Assembly: GCA_947566645.1 (NCBI GenBank)
Contig: CANOKL010000011.1
Location: 26,409-90,408 of the forward strand
Length of the DNA stretch: 64,000 nt
Source: an uncultured Lachnospiraceae bacterium
GTDB taxonomy: Bacteria; Bacillota; Clostridia; Lachnospirales; Lachnospiraceae
Direction of reading: 5' to 3'
Shown: in pieces, positions 39,201 to 47,900 of the stretch
Numbering within the stretch: the first letter of the stretch is position 1
How the letters are laid out: every line of letters begins with the position of its first letter
Notes under the pieces: generated by a model
What the model was told of the DNA's origin: nothing
Database searches by the model: none
Seen by the model: only the letters and a program-made list of their open reading frames with translations
Translations under genes and position numbers: made by a program

Positions 39201-42009
39201 TAATTCTCTTGCCAACGCCATCTGCCGGAGTAACCGTATAGCTTGTCCCTGATTTGGAAACTGTGCTTCCATATCCCGTCAGTCCGAAAATCGGATCCGT
39301 AACAACATCGGAACTGATTCTTAACAGAGAGCCATAAAGACCTTCTTCACTCTCTCCCGAGAAGTCATTCCAGCCATTGTTCATGATACGTGTACCGCCG
39401 TCATTTACATTCATTGCGCCATGTCCGCCCTTGTACTGGGTGTATCTCCAGCTGACACTTCCAATACTCTTGTCAGAGATCTGGCCCATATTGACTGCAT
39501 TGAAGTTTGACAGCTTCGCTGCATAATTCACACGCTGCGCCCATGCACTGGAATCTGCATCCCATCCATTATCCTGATAGCGCAGCCAGTCATCCATGAT
39601 GGATCCTGCCAGTGATGCTGTATACTGGAAGTTCCACCAGTGCTCTCCTCCGATGAATACCGGGTTTGCATAATGATACCATGTCGGCTGGATTCCACGC
39701 ATTGCACGAGTCTTCCACTCAGCTTTATTCATGTTTGTAAGCGCCCTGCCTACATTCGCATCGTCCGGATAATACTCCCTGAGAGCCTTAGCTGCTGCAT
39801 ACGCACCCTCTTCACCTGTATTATCATAGGTGAACTCTGATCCATAAGGATATGCCGCAGTCGCCATATTGGTTCCTTTTCTTCTGGCAAAACGGTCCTG
39901 GAGATTATCCGCCTCCTTCGTCATCCCCTCTTCGCGGAGCGCATCAATCATATCCGGTATCTGCTGCTCGCCATAAAAACCAATTGCACCTGTTCCCACA
40001 CGATTGCTGTAGATGCCGTATGCTTTTTCAAGATACCACTCCGGCGTCTCACGGTAATCAATCAGATCCGGATATGCCTTCTGAATCCGGTACATATTGA
40101 AGAAGCCTGTTGCCTCCATCACCTCGGAGAATGTACGGGTATACGGCGACGCCGATGTACCGTAGATTCCGGAAGCGCCCAGATAGTTCGCTACTGTATA
40201 GGTGCTCTGGGTATATTTCATATAGTTGTTCCACATATAGTCAATGAGATATTTCTCAATGGACTCAACCTCTGATGCAACTGGATTCAGATAATTCTTC
40301 ATTGTCATAAAGTTAATATTATCGTGGCTCCAGTCATCTCCCCAGTGGTTTTGCGCATTTGAATCAACAGCCTCTTGTGAAATATACCAGTCCTGATAAT
40401 TTCCATAGGTAGGACTATTCGGATCATTGTCCTGAGTTTTATTTACCATGAAGTCAGCATGGGACTCCACTACCTCATCCAGCTTTGCTAATGCATTGAA
40501 TTCATACTGTGTAAACTTGTCTACCCACTCGTCTCCTGCTTTCAGCTTATAGTTCACACGTACACTGTTATTTCCGATGCAGCCGAATTTCACATCATAG
40601 ATATGATGATTTTCTCCGTCAACCGTTTTCTTCTCCACGAATGTTGCCGAATCACTTCCTGCACATTCTCCTGCACGGGAATTGCTTATCAGTCCGCTTG
40701 TCTGCTGCGGAATATGCTTCTCATCAAATGGATCGTTTTCATGTACACACTGAACATCTACGCTGTCCACTTTAATCTTTTCATCATCATAATGAAGATC
40801 CAGTTTTGTCTGCATATTAAGCGCTGTCTGGAATCCCGGCACCGCGATTGCATCAATCATCCCTGCATCATACAGGAGTGAGCGCATATTTGTCTCACGC
40901 TCTTCTACTGAGTCAGAAGCATTATTTTCGCTGTCCGCACTCTCCTGGGGTGTATTATCACCTGCACGCACTGCCGAGAATTTGAACTGATAGCTCTCGC
41001 TTTCGCCCGGCTTCAGTACCAGACTTGAAGCATCTGTATAGTAGCCGCGTCCTGTTTTCTGAATATCCTTGGAATGGATATAGTACACACTTAAGCCCGG
41101 CTGCCATCCGCCGCTGTCGCCTGTCCAGTTGGTAAATGTATTTGCTGCACGTTCACCTCTGACGCCATTGTTATTGTGAACCCAGTTGTCCACATACTCA
41201 ATCCTGGCGCCGCTTTCCGGAACCGGAGTGAACAGGATATAGTTTCCTTCTCCGCTGCAGCGGATCGCATAAGCATAACCACTGTCCGCACCTGCGAAGG
41301 TATGTGCTGTCACACGCTCATTATAAACGCTTGACTGACTTGTATACTTGTTATTCCATGGCATGGGAAGTCCCACATCACCGAATTCAATAAAATCCTC
41401 ACTCTTATTTTTGAGAGTGATTGTCCATAAAAGGGAACCGTCTTTTGTATCCATATCGTACTCTGACTTAACGTCAAACCCTTTCATGGTACGTGCTGTC
41501 TCTGAATCAGCTTCCTGTCCGATAAAGTCAATTTCTACTTTTTTATCGTTTATCACGTTCTTTTTAATATAAGGATTCTTCTCCAGATTTTCTGTCGCAT
41601 TTGAATATGTCGTAGATCCTCCTGCTGCCAGAGTCTTATTCGTATCTACCTCAACAAAGCCATCTCTGCCTTCGGGAAATGTTCCGTCCTTACTTGTCCT
41701 GTAAGAGAAGATCATCTCACCCATCCACTGATGCGCCGCATTATTCTGGCTGGATGTATTATTAGGTAATACAAAATTCACATCATTACCCTGGCTGTTT
41801 TTCCGGTTATTGATGATATTCATCACAGAAATCTGTCCCAGATCCCCGATCTCAACGCTAAGGCTGTTGTTCGCTATAGCTGACTGTGACCGTTCCGCCG
41901 CTTCTGCCGTCTTAGAACCACCGGGAATCACGCCCATCAGTGAAAACGTCATAACCGCAGACAAACCAAATGCAATTCCCCGCTTTAACGAATGTCTCAT
42001 TTTCTGCAT
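33223..42009 (-). CDS. Giant secreted DUF5695-type multidomain surface protein 2
   Basis: About 2928 aa from ATG 42009; the longer in-frame ATG at 42048 would place extra charged residues before the signal peptide, and the shorter start matches protein 1 (MQK-RHSLKRGIA). The N-terminal ~1480 residues closely follow protein 1: signal peptide, DUF5695-like region with GGEHWWNFQY, PKD-like, Big_4-like and discoidin-like domains. The middle differs: three discoidin-like domains in total, then about 14 FIVAR-type helical repeats, eight of which form four alternating A-B pairs (residues ~2141-2673). The C-terminal two lysine-rich Big_2-like domains (~2750-2928) are nearly identical to protein 1. 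It probably projects a sugar-active head from the wall on a long stalk. Confidence 0.82.
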   Translation of the reverse strand: MQKMRHSLKRGIAFGLSAVMTFSLMGVIPGGSKTAEAAERSQSAIANNSLSVEIGDLGQISVMNIINNRKNSQGNDVNFVLPNNTSSQNNAAHQWMGEMIFSYRTSKDGTFPEGRDGFVEVDTNKTLAAGGSTTYSNATENLEKNPYIKKNVINDKKVEIDFIGQEADSETARTMKGFDVKSEYDMDTKDGSLLWTITLKNKSEDFIEFGDVGLPMPWNNKYTSQSSVYNERVTAHTFAGADSGYAYAIRCSGEGNYILFTPVPESGARIEYVDNWVHNNNGVRGERAANTFTNWTGDSGGWQPGLSVYYIHSKDIQKTGRGYYTDASSLVLKPGESESYQFKFSAVRAGDNTPQESADSENNASDSVEERETNMRSLLYDAGMIDAIAVPGFQTALNMQTKLDLHYDDEKIKVDSVDVQCVHENDPFDEKHIPQQTSGLISNSRAGECAGSDSATFVEKKTVDGENHHIYDVKFGCIGNNSVRVNYKLKAGDEWVDKFTQYEFNALAKLDEVVESHADFMVNKTQDNDPNSPTYGNYQDWYISQEAVDSNAQNHWGDDWSHDNINFMTMKNYLNPVASEVESIEKYLIDYMWNNYMKYTQSTYTVANYLGASGIYGTSASPYTRTFSEVMEATGFFNMYRIQKAYPDLIDYRETPEWYLEKAYGIYSNRVGTGAIGFYGEQQIPDMIDALREEGMTKEADNLQDRFARRKGTNMATAAYPYGSEFTYDNTGEEGAYAAAKALREYYPDDANVGRALTNMNKAEWKTRAMRGIQPTWYHYANPVFIGGEHWWNFQYTASLAGSIMDDWLRYQDNGWDADSSAWAQRVNYAAKLSNFNAVNMGQISDKSIGSVSWRYTQYKGGHGAMNVNDGGTRIMNNGWNDFSGESEEGLYGSLLRISSDVVTDPIFGLTGYGSTVSKSGTSYTVTPADGVGKRINIIDDKLYAELEQDSCTQAVINSEGPSFDLALKCLSKEEHLSRIKLSGAGLADGYYSIKLDGKDAGQCFVKSHEGIANVMIPEGTETASVSIAFKGEGENEAPVVKAKVAATDKLQALTPFRLESIAYDDGAPNGTLSYKWETLSAPEGGEITFDSDKKPYTEANCSRVGRYKVRLSVSDGELTGISTLDLTIKAADGKTAPVISEASAVQDGVNTSVAQLTGKAEADQTYHNELKYEWKIIGQPEGGNAIIANADKADARMKAYKPGEYLLSFTVTDEKATPYDETMSSQKYVSVNMSGRVDGVERVGTVLTAVGTAPELPEEMEVICQDGTLKKGAIQWAEIDAESYAEAGQFEAGGEVEGAGKVAATVVVMSGKAQNLAMQATPTAIINTPQDLGGVAGLNDGFEPTRSSDTSHGVWHNWLGDQGGKAWVRYTWEEPVTIYQTDAYYFKDGGGNFQPKDIKYEYLDSDGKTWRDMPNVKGCGNALNQYNTTTFEPVSTTSLRMTMTPVTLGCGVIEWKVFGFGGDDENETVDRTKLNSIISQAKALNMSLFADGAKEILEAGISEAQSVADNAAATQAEIDLAIIKLGRIMTNLPVADNNFAYSASASTSFVSSWEKLAAVNDGKLPGNSTNPGAPRYGSWGNRSSYETITYTWNSKVSLNSADIYYWHDGDNENVGGIRFPKDYYYEYLADDGTWKQVENPSGYAKELHKYNNTTFTPVETTSIRVHMNKQQSDSNGVGVLEWKVYGGAVAGDNTALNTLVQETENFVKDGSRDYSISSWNVLLDTLKAAKKILGDNTAGPEEIKAVLDDLKAAKDGLVAGKGIRNLASKAQSEASGNTSDLAALNDGKEPADSTDNANGVWHNKESQDAGGTVRAAGDGWVSYSWSDPRILSSTEAYYYSNETESIKMPKSVKFEYKTSEGGWAEVPNAEGKGCESDKYNTTTLGNIQTTGLRMTMEPQTAAEGSAANYVGVIEWKVNGISVAELDKTKLTAAIAEAEKITNLEQYTADSRARFEEAFNAAKEMAKDGGAVSQSEIDRQVRVLKAAISALMPAAGDQKVVLQQLITLVEEEAASDLYTQETKDALAAAINTAKQIAAKEDATQEEISGQLAALSEAVNGLEKKPVKTVNKVELEAAIADAGRIVKEDYTAESLAELEKVLNQVKEVLASADASQEQVDESTDRLYKAIDQLVKAPEEVVNKNALSAAIDRTKELKETDYTAASWDVMRTALTTANQVMRDETATQREVNEATEALRDALAALVRVDKAGLRDAIDRANERNEADYTKESWAAMQTALAKAREVEANADAVQKEVDEATYELSEALRNLKAVVNKNALKAAIDRTKDLKETDHTATSWKAMQEALKTANEAMESETVTQEEVNAATAALREALEALVRVDKTGLQAAIDRANERKEEDYPDKPDEWVAMQEALAKAVEVAENADAVQKEVDDATYELSEALRALDPEGTINKNALNAAIDRTKDLKESDHTAASWKALQEVLKTAVEAAESETVTQEEVNAATAALRDALAALVRVDKAGLRDAINRANERTEADYTKESWAAMQTALAKAVEVAENADALQKEVDDATFELSEALRNLKEVVNKNALKAAIDRTKELKESDHTASSWKAMQEALKTANQAMESETVTQEEVNAATAALRDALAALVRVDKAGLRDAINRANERKETDYTKESWAAMQTALAKAKEVEGNADAVQKEVDDATFELSEALRNLVETDPGRTELNAALSAAKALKKDDYTPEAWAVFQKALADAEAVFNNPKATKEQTAEAAALLKKAIEEVKKNPAKKTPQPVVVKVKKISISGLSKKIAAGKKVKLTAKISPSNASNKGVTWKSSNKKVATVNSKGVVTMKKKSGGRSVTITATAKDGSKVKATYKIKSMKGKVTKVTISGKKTVKAGKTLKLTGKVKATKSANKKLKWTSSNKKYATVTNSGKVKALKAGKGKRVKITAMATDGSGKKKTVVIKITK
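33995..35587. repeat. Four-fold A-B FIVAR super-repeat (about 397-412 bp per pair)
   Basis: Within the second giant gene, units beginning KNAL-AAIDRTK and KAGLRDAI-RANER alternate. The recurring DNA landmark before each A unit occurs near 35577, 35180, 34768 and 34371, giving periods of 397, 412 and 397 bp. All periods keep the frame. Confidence 0.85.
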
Positions 42010-42155
42010 AACGCATATTTCCTTTCTTTCATTCTTGTCATTTATCACTCTGCTCTATTCCTCTATGTTCTGTCTTTTCCGTTCTTTTTTTGTAACAGTC
42101 CAGACAAGCTGAACCGTTACTCCTCCTTCCTCTTCCTTCATATGCCTCATCCCGG

Positions 42156-43529
42156 TTACTCGCCGAATTCGTTCTTCAATGTCTGCTGTGACTCTTCCAG
42201 TGCTTCCTTTACATCCATGCCGTTTTCGTAGATGTTATTCAGCGTCACATTACAGAACTCATTGTTAATGGACGGAAACTTCTCACTGGTCAGGGAATCA
42301 AGCGCCATGATTCCATCCTGGATCTCAAGCAGTGTGTCAAACGGATAGGTATTGAAGAATTTTACAAACTGGTTCTCCGGATTCTGTGTCAGCTCTGTAT
42401 CAGTCCATACTGCTGTATTAACCGGGTCAAAGCCTAATACATTCCATACTTCCTCATTTGCTCCCTCAGACAGCTTGATGTATGCAAATACTTCTGCTGC
42501 AAGGTCTGCGTTCTCGCTGCTTGCTACAACTGCAGTACCAGTACCGCCGCCACCGATGGACTTCACTTCATCGCCTTCATTCCATACCGGTGTCGGAGCG
42601 ATTGCTACTTTTCCGGAAAGGTCTGTCATGTAGCTTGTGAATCTGGATGTCTGCCAGAAAGGCATAATCTGTACTGCGTAATCCCCGTTGTTGTAGGACG
42701 GATATGCTTCCTCATTATCCGGCTGTCCTCCCGGTACGGTTGCGAATGCGCCTGTATCCTGCATTCCCTTGATGTACTCAAGAACTTCTACCATCTTGTC
42801 ATTGGTGATATCAATGTTGCCGTCAGCATCCAGATAATCTCCGCCCTTCTGTCTTAACATCAGGTTGATCATCCACTGTGCCGTTGTCTCCACGCATGCG
42901 AAGGTCTTTCCAGTCTTCTCATGGTATTTTACTCCTGCTTCCTTGAAGTCATCCCATGTCTTAATCGTTGTGTAATCTACCTCTGCTTCCTTAAGCGCCT
43001 CTGTATTGTAGAATGCAACCATGGCTCCTACGTGTGTCGGGAATCCATAATAAGCACCGTCTTTTCCGTAAATCTTAAGGCGGGACTCAATGATGTTGCT
43101 AAGATACGGCTGGGTCTCCGGTGTCAGATCCTTAAGGCCGATCTGCCCTGTCATAAATGCCGGGAACTTTCCAAGCTCAATGTCCACAACATCCGGTGCA
43201 CCTTCCCCAGATTCCAGGGCCAGTGACAGCTTGTTGTGCATGTCGTCATACTGCATGTTGCTAAGCACCAGTTTTACCTTCTTATCCGGATGCTCCTCAT
43301 TCCATCTCTCCGCCATGTCTGTGTAGAACTGCTGGTGAAGCTCAATGAATGTCCACACTTCAAGCTCTGTGGCCTCACCTTCCACTTCCATCTCATTCTT
43401 TCCGGCTGAGCCGGAGCCTGAATCTTTTGAATCGTCCGAACTCCCTCCCTCACTTCCGGCACTGCAGCCAAGCAGCATGGATGCTGTCATGGCAACACAC
43501 AGAAATGCTGCTACCAGTTTCTTTTTCAT
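42156..43529 (-). CDS. Extracellular solute-binding lipoprotein 2, near-identical paralogue
   Basis: 457 aa with the same lipobox and carbohydrate-binding fold as the protein at 31417. Differences are few: SSD instead of GSD near residue 30, ETQPYL instead of QIEPYL near 138, and ENQ instead of DNQ near 397. The DNA is identical over 42376-42911 compared with 31637-32172, while flanking parts differ at many third positions. It is followed at 146 nt by the second giant surface protein gene, repeating the module order. Ligand unknown; an oligosaccharide is likely. Confidence 0.92.
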   Translation of the reverse strand: MKKKLVAAFLCVAMTASMLLGCSAGSEGGSSDDSKDSGSGSAGKNEMEVEGEATELEVWTFIELHQQFYTDMAERWNEEHPDKKVKLVLSNMQYDDMHNKLSLALESGEGAPDVVDIELGKFPAFMTGQIGLKDLTPETQPYLSNIIESRLKIYGKDGAYYGFPTHVGAMVAFYNTEALKEAEVDYTTIKTWDDFKEAGVKYHEKTGKTFACVETTAQWMINLMLRQKGGDYLDADGNIDITNDKMVEVLEYIKGMQDTGAFATVPGGQPDNEEAYPSYNNGDYAVQIMPFWQTSRFTSYMTDLSGKVAIAPTPVWNEGDEVKSIGGGGTGTAVVASSENADLAAEVFAYIKLSEGANEEVWNVLGFDPVNTAVWTDTELTQNPENQFVKFFNTYPFDTLLEIQDGIMALDSLTSEKFPSINNEFCNVTLNNIYENGMDVKEALEESQQTLKNEFGE

Positions 43530-43564
43530 GTTGTGTCCTCCTTTTTGGGTTAAATTTATTCTTT

Positions 43565-43734
43565 CAGGGAAATTCCCTGTAAGATACGTTCTCTTAATCG
43601 TTTTATCATCAAGTCATGCCATTTCCTCCCCCAAAAGCTTTTTTACCTGTTATTTTTGACTTTTACTCCCAGGGAAGGTGTATGGCGCCTGTGAATCATT
43701 CATCTGAGGTCTATAGCATCGCGGACACAGACCT
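43565..43734 (-). ncRNA. Structured 5' leader of binding-protein gene 2
   Basis: About 245 nt of predicted leader. It has the same 5' block (43721-43734) and the same TCGTTTTA-containing block as the leader of gene 1. The hairpin before the ribosome site is CAGGGAA-A-TTCCCTG (43565-43579), a different sequence from copy 1 but still fully paired. Confidence 0.4.
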
Positions 43735-43780
43735 TTTGGTAAACGTTTTAATTTCTCTCCCAATTTTTAATTATAAATTA

Positions 43781-43848
43781 TTTATATCACTTACTCCGCA
43801 CAATTGCAAGTAGAACTTAAACGTTTAATTTTATGCAATTTGCACAAA
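43781..43848 (-). promoter_or_regulatory. Promoter and two operators of binding-protein gene 2
   Basis: Minus strand: TTGCAA (43804-43809), 17-bp spacer, TATAAA (43781-43786). TTAAACGTTTAA lies at 43817-43828 and the second inverted repeat (TTTGTGCA-N3-TGCATAAA, one mismatch) at 43830-43848. Spacing is the same as in the copy at 33045. Confidence 0.72.
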
Positions 43849-43929
43849 ACAAGCAGAAAACAGGCATTTCGATCTACCACTCATAGCTCAAAATGCCTGT
43901 TTTCTTACCTATTTTTTATCAAATTATCA

Positions 43930-43971
43930 AATTTGGGACGGGGTATTTTTAAAAATACCCCGTCCCAAATT
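43930..43971. repeat. REP-like palindrome, copy 4 (pair with copy 5)
   Basis: Perfect 42-bp palindrome of the TTTGGG type, with GGGGTATTTTT in the core. A short linker (TGAAG) separates it from copy 5. Confidence 0.9.
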
Positions 43972-43975
43972 GAAG

Positions 43976-44011
43976 TGGGGACGGGGCAATTTTAAAAATG
44001 CCCCGTCCCCA
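43976..44011. repeat. REP-like palindrome, copy 5, overlapping a gene end
   Basis: 36-bp palindrome of the TGGGG type with one mismatch. The last six codons and the TAA of the lipoprotein gene (stop at 43992-43994) lie inside it. Confidence 0.9.
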
Positions 44012-44690
44012 TTTTCTGCCGTATATATTGTTCAAGCAAATATGTCTTATATGCCAGCCCATAGGTTTCCCTCAGTGTCTTCCCTTCCTGTGCAGCCAGT
44101 CCCTGTTCCTGGCAGTACTGCTCCAGCTGTTCATCTGTGTATTTTAGTTCCTTTTCCTCCATCACGCGGATCAGTTCCCGCGTCAGATTGCTTAGATAAT
44201 AGCTCATATAAGTACTCATGCTGTACTCTTTATTTCCATATATCACTTCTCCGCGTTCCACGGCTTCAGTGCGCCTCTGGTTTTCTTTTTCCATGTCTTT
44301 CTTGATGTCCTGGAAGGAGGCGCTGTCTGCCAGGCCTTTTTCTTTTGCCAGAAGCAGCAGGGTGTATTCATATGTGCACTGGTCCTTTGCTGCTTCCTCT
44401 AATTTTTCTGAGACTGTCATTCCGTCCTCTGTTACCTTCTTCCAAAAGGCATCGTCTATACTTTCCTGTCCCTCCTGGAACTGGCTGATTATGTTGCTGC
44501 GGTTTTCGGCCAGATAATATTCAAACTGTTCTTGTCCTACCTCATAATCTTTGATTTTAAAAATTACTTTCTCTGTTTTATTTTCTTCTCCATTCCGGCA
44601 TCCTGTCAGGATTGTGCCGGCGCTTATGAAAATGCTTATCATACAGATCATAGATATAGCTGTAAAATTCCTTCTCTTCCTAACTGTCAT
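43992..44690 (-). CDS. Small SurA/PrsA-N-like lipoprotein with palindrome-derived C-terminus
   Basis: About 232 aa from ATG 44690 (GGAGG 5 nt upstream). A signal peptide ends in LTGC, a lipobox. The body is helical and charged, like the N-terminal chaperone part of SurA/PrsA proteins (FEYYLAENRSNIISQF), but no parvulin isomerase domain follows. The last residues, MGTGHF, are encoded by the REP-like palindrome, so the natural C-terminus may have been replaced. It lies between the beta-helix gene and binding-protein gene 2. It may help fold the large secreted proteins nearby; this is inference. Confidence 0.65.
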   Translation of the reverse strand: MTVRKRRNFTAISMICMISIFISAGTILTGCRNGEENKTEKVIFKIKDYEVGQEQFEYYLAENRSNIISQFQEGQESIDDAFWKKVTEDGMTVSEKLEEAAKDQCTYEYTLLLLAKEKGLADSASFQDIKKDMEKENQRRTEAVERGEVIYGNKEYSMSTYMSYYLSNLTRELIRVMEEKELKYTDEQLEQYCQEQGLAAQEGKTLRETYGLAYKTYLLEQYIRQKMGTGHF

Positions 44691-44712
44691 AACTTCCTCC
44701 ATCATAGCTTCC

Positions 44713-44848
44713 GCGTAACTATTCAGCAGGTCTGCGCATTTACTGCGCTGACCGTAAGAAAGTGATTCAGGAGTGCAAAAATCCCATTGCCAAAGGCAAT
44801 TTTATATGGATTTTTGCATGTAACTGCGAAGGTACTGAGCAGTTACGC
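44713..44848. repeat. Nested palindromic element, about 136 bp
   Basis: Outer arms GCGTAACT (44713-44720) and AGTTACGC (44841-44848) enclose TGCAAAAATCC (44774-44784) / GGATTTTTGCA (44808-44818) and an inner ATTGCC-AAA-GGCAAT hairpin (44786-44800). It fills the gap between two minus-strand genes. It looks like a small non-coding mobile or structured element; one copy is seen. Confidence 0.6.
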
Positions 44849-44890
44849 TTCCGCTATCTTAGCCTCCGGCATCGCAACATACAATATCCA

Positions 44891-44920
44891 AAATCCGGGC
44901 CCCGTAACGGAGCCCGGATA
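44891..44920 (-). terminator. Intrinsic terminator after the beta-helix protein gene
   Basis: On the minus strand ATCCGGGCTCC pairs with GGGGCCCGGAT and is followed by TTT, 5 nt past the stop codon at 44926. It should end the GH65-transporter operon. Confidence 0.8.
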
Positions 44921-44925
44921 CCATT

Positions 44926-47900
44926 CTACTTCGCAATCTTCGCCTTAGATGAAAGTCCCTTCTTTTTCAGCAGGTTCTTGTAGGATGCTAACTTTTTAGC
45001 CGGAACCTTTACTTTAAGCTTTTTGTAATTACTGCTTCCAGTTTTGGTAAATGCCTTGCTTCCCACGCTCTTTGTTGTCAGAAGCTTTGATTTAATTGTC
45101 AGCCCTGTCAGCTTCTTGCAGCCATAAAATGCTTTGCTTCCGATCTTCTTAACCTTTGCAGGAATCACTACTTTTGTCAGTGCCGTGCAGCCCTGGAAGG
45201 CTCCGGAGCCAATCTCTGTTATGCTGCCTGCAATTGTAATCTTCTTGATTTTCTTATTATTTTTGAAAGCATTCTTTGTCACAGAGTTCACCTTGTAAGT
45301 GATTCCGCCAATCTTTACTTTTGACGGTATGGTTACAGAAGTTGCTTTTTTGTTCGTCGTCCCTGCATATGCCACTGTCTTTCCCTTAGATGTTACCTTG
45401 TAGCTTCCCTTTGTCTTCTGATCTGTAAGCTTTGTGCCTGCTGCCGGCTCTTTTGGAACCTGTGTACCTGTATCTCCCGGCTTCTCCCCCGGGTTTTCTT
45501 CTGGCTTCTTATCATCAGAAGGCGGGGTGGTCAGCTTATCAATCGCCTTTTGCAGTGCATTGACTGCCTCTGTCACCTGGGCTTCATTCTCTGCTTTTTC
45601 GAATTGTACTTTTGCTGCGGCAATTGCTTCCTGGAGGGCAGCAAAATCAGCTTCTGCATAGGTTCCTTTTTCAATATACTTTGCTTCTGCAATCTTCTGG
45701 CTCAGTGCAGATTTGTCCAGCCCGCTGTAGTCTCTTTCAAATACCCTGAATTCTGAAAAGCCCGGCCAGTAATCATATCCTGGGAATTTTGTCAGAGTGA
45801 CGCGCAGATAGCGGTAAAGGCTTCCTGGTTCGAATGTTCCGCTCTGTACTCTGCTGCCGTCTGAATTATCGGCCGCATCACACAGAAGCGCTTTGTCAAA
45901 GTCCTCCTTTGCGCTGTTTTTTCCGTCAATCCGGTATCCCCATGCTCCCTCTGCCTCATCCTGCTCGAATACCAGTTCAAAATCAGACAGGTCATAATCC
46001 TTTCCAAGATCTACAATCCAGTATTCATTCAGATCCTCGCCTGCATGAATCCACATAGTTCCTTCATCGCCGTCATTGCCCCAGCTTCCCGGATTCTGGT
46101 CATAACCACTGGTCACTGTCGGTTTATTAAGCGCCAGGTTCTGTCTTTCATACTCTGCATCTTCCAGAATCAGGTCATCAAAATACACGCTCTCGCTTCC
46201 AGACATACCCTGTACGGAAAATTCCACTTCATCTGCTGCTGAAGAAAATCCTGTATCAAAGCTTGTCCCTGCTGATGTAACACAGTAGGATTTGTTGTAG
46301 CCGCCTGCGCTTACCGTAACCCACGCAATGTCCTCGCAGCTTGCAGTAAAGCTCTTTAACGCCTTTCCCTTCGGAAGGCCGATGATGCCGGTACCTGTCT
46401 CATTAGACAAATACGCCACCTTATTTCCATTCTGCTCCTTCGTGTACCATCCCTCGCCGAATTCACATTCTGCATAGCTTCCCTTAAGCTCCGCCGCCTC
46501 TGTGGGACGGTCCTCAAAGTTAATCGCTCCTGCTGCCTGGGAAACCTCTGCCCCGCTGTTGTCACAGCCTACATTCGGCGTGCCTGTCATGGATACTAGA
46601 TTTCCCCAGTAGTCTCTTCCGCCGTTGCCTGGAATCACAGTTCCCGCTTTACGGCATTTGGAATCTGCGCTTAACTGGTATCCGTCTACACTGTCAATCC
46701 CAGTACCGCCGCTTCCGATATTCTTAAGATCCGCCGCTGTAATGGCTAACGCCTTTTCATCATCTTCTCTCAGGATCTTGCTGTCCGTTCCGCCGTAAGC
46801 ATTGTTTTCTGCTGTTCCCATCAGATTCTCATCCCAACCCTTTGACTGGGCATCGCTGTAAATGATGTTATTGGTAAATCTGAAGTTTTCTGCATTGACA
46901 GGATAACCGTCCCAGTTATTGGTAATAAAGCTGTCACGTCCTTCTCCCAGATAGAAATCATTATTGTACACATACAGCTTATTCTTCGGATCGCTGGACC
47001 AGCCCCCAAGTGTCACAACCGCTCCGCCGCCGTAGCTGTTTGTTCCGTATCCGTCATTCTGGCTGATATTATAGCGGATGTGGGTCGTATAAGGTGTCCC
47101 GATGGCACATTCAAAATACGCTCCTGATGGATTGTCATGGGTATAATTATACTGAATATAATTTAATTTTGCATTCACATCCGCATCAAATGCCTGGGAA
47201 TCCTCTTTGGATTCTGACGCCCCCGATCCATAGACCTCATTGAACTGCGCCACTGTGTGCTCGCCGTTTTCCCACCAGATAGGCACATTCCCGTTGGGTC
47301 CGCTGTTGCAGCCATTGCAGGTGTTGTATTCAATCACTGCGTTTTTATATGCAGACGGGCAGATTGCAGCATTCCCAACATCCTCACAGTAATTATTCCT
47401 GATGATAATGTTCGTACTGTCATATCTCTGTCCAGGATATTCAGCGTCCGGAATTCCCGTCTCATGCTCAAATGCACTGCTTCCCCAGGTAGACAGTAAG
47501 TTGATTCCATAATGATTGATCCTGGGGCCTACGATATTGTCCTCTATCACAATGTCATTCCAGTTTGTAGGAACCTCATTGCCGCGGATCACGTAGATGA
47601 TGCCGCCTCTGGCGATTCCAGCCTGCTGTCCGACTGGGTGGGATACTACATCATGGACATACAGATTCCGGCAGTACATATGCTCTAATGTCCCGGCATC
47701 CCTGCCCATAATGAGAACGCCATACTTTTTAATATGGTCGTCCGGGTTCTCTCCCGGTATTCTGTTTGTAATCTCCAGAGACGTAATCTCCCAGTACTGC
47801 TGGTTATAGAAGAACACCGCGGCATTGAAGATCTTGTTCTCCAGATCATCCCCGTTATCTTCACACCAGTTATTTCCCTGGATCAGCGGACGGGCCTCCC

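Noticed and set aside
44762..44983. Plus-strand 73-aa frame over the nested palindrome
   Set aside because: It consists of the palindrome, the terminator and the antisense end of the beta-helix gene; no coding signature.
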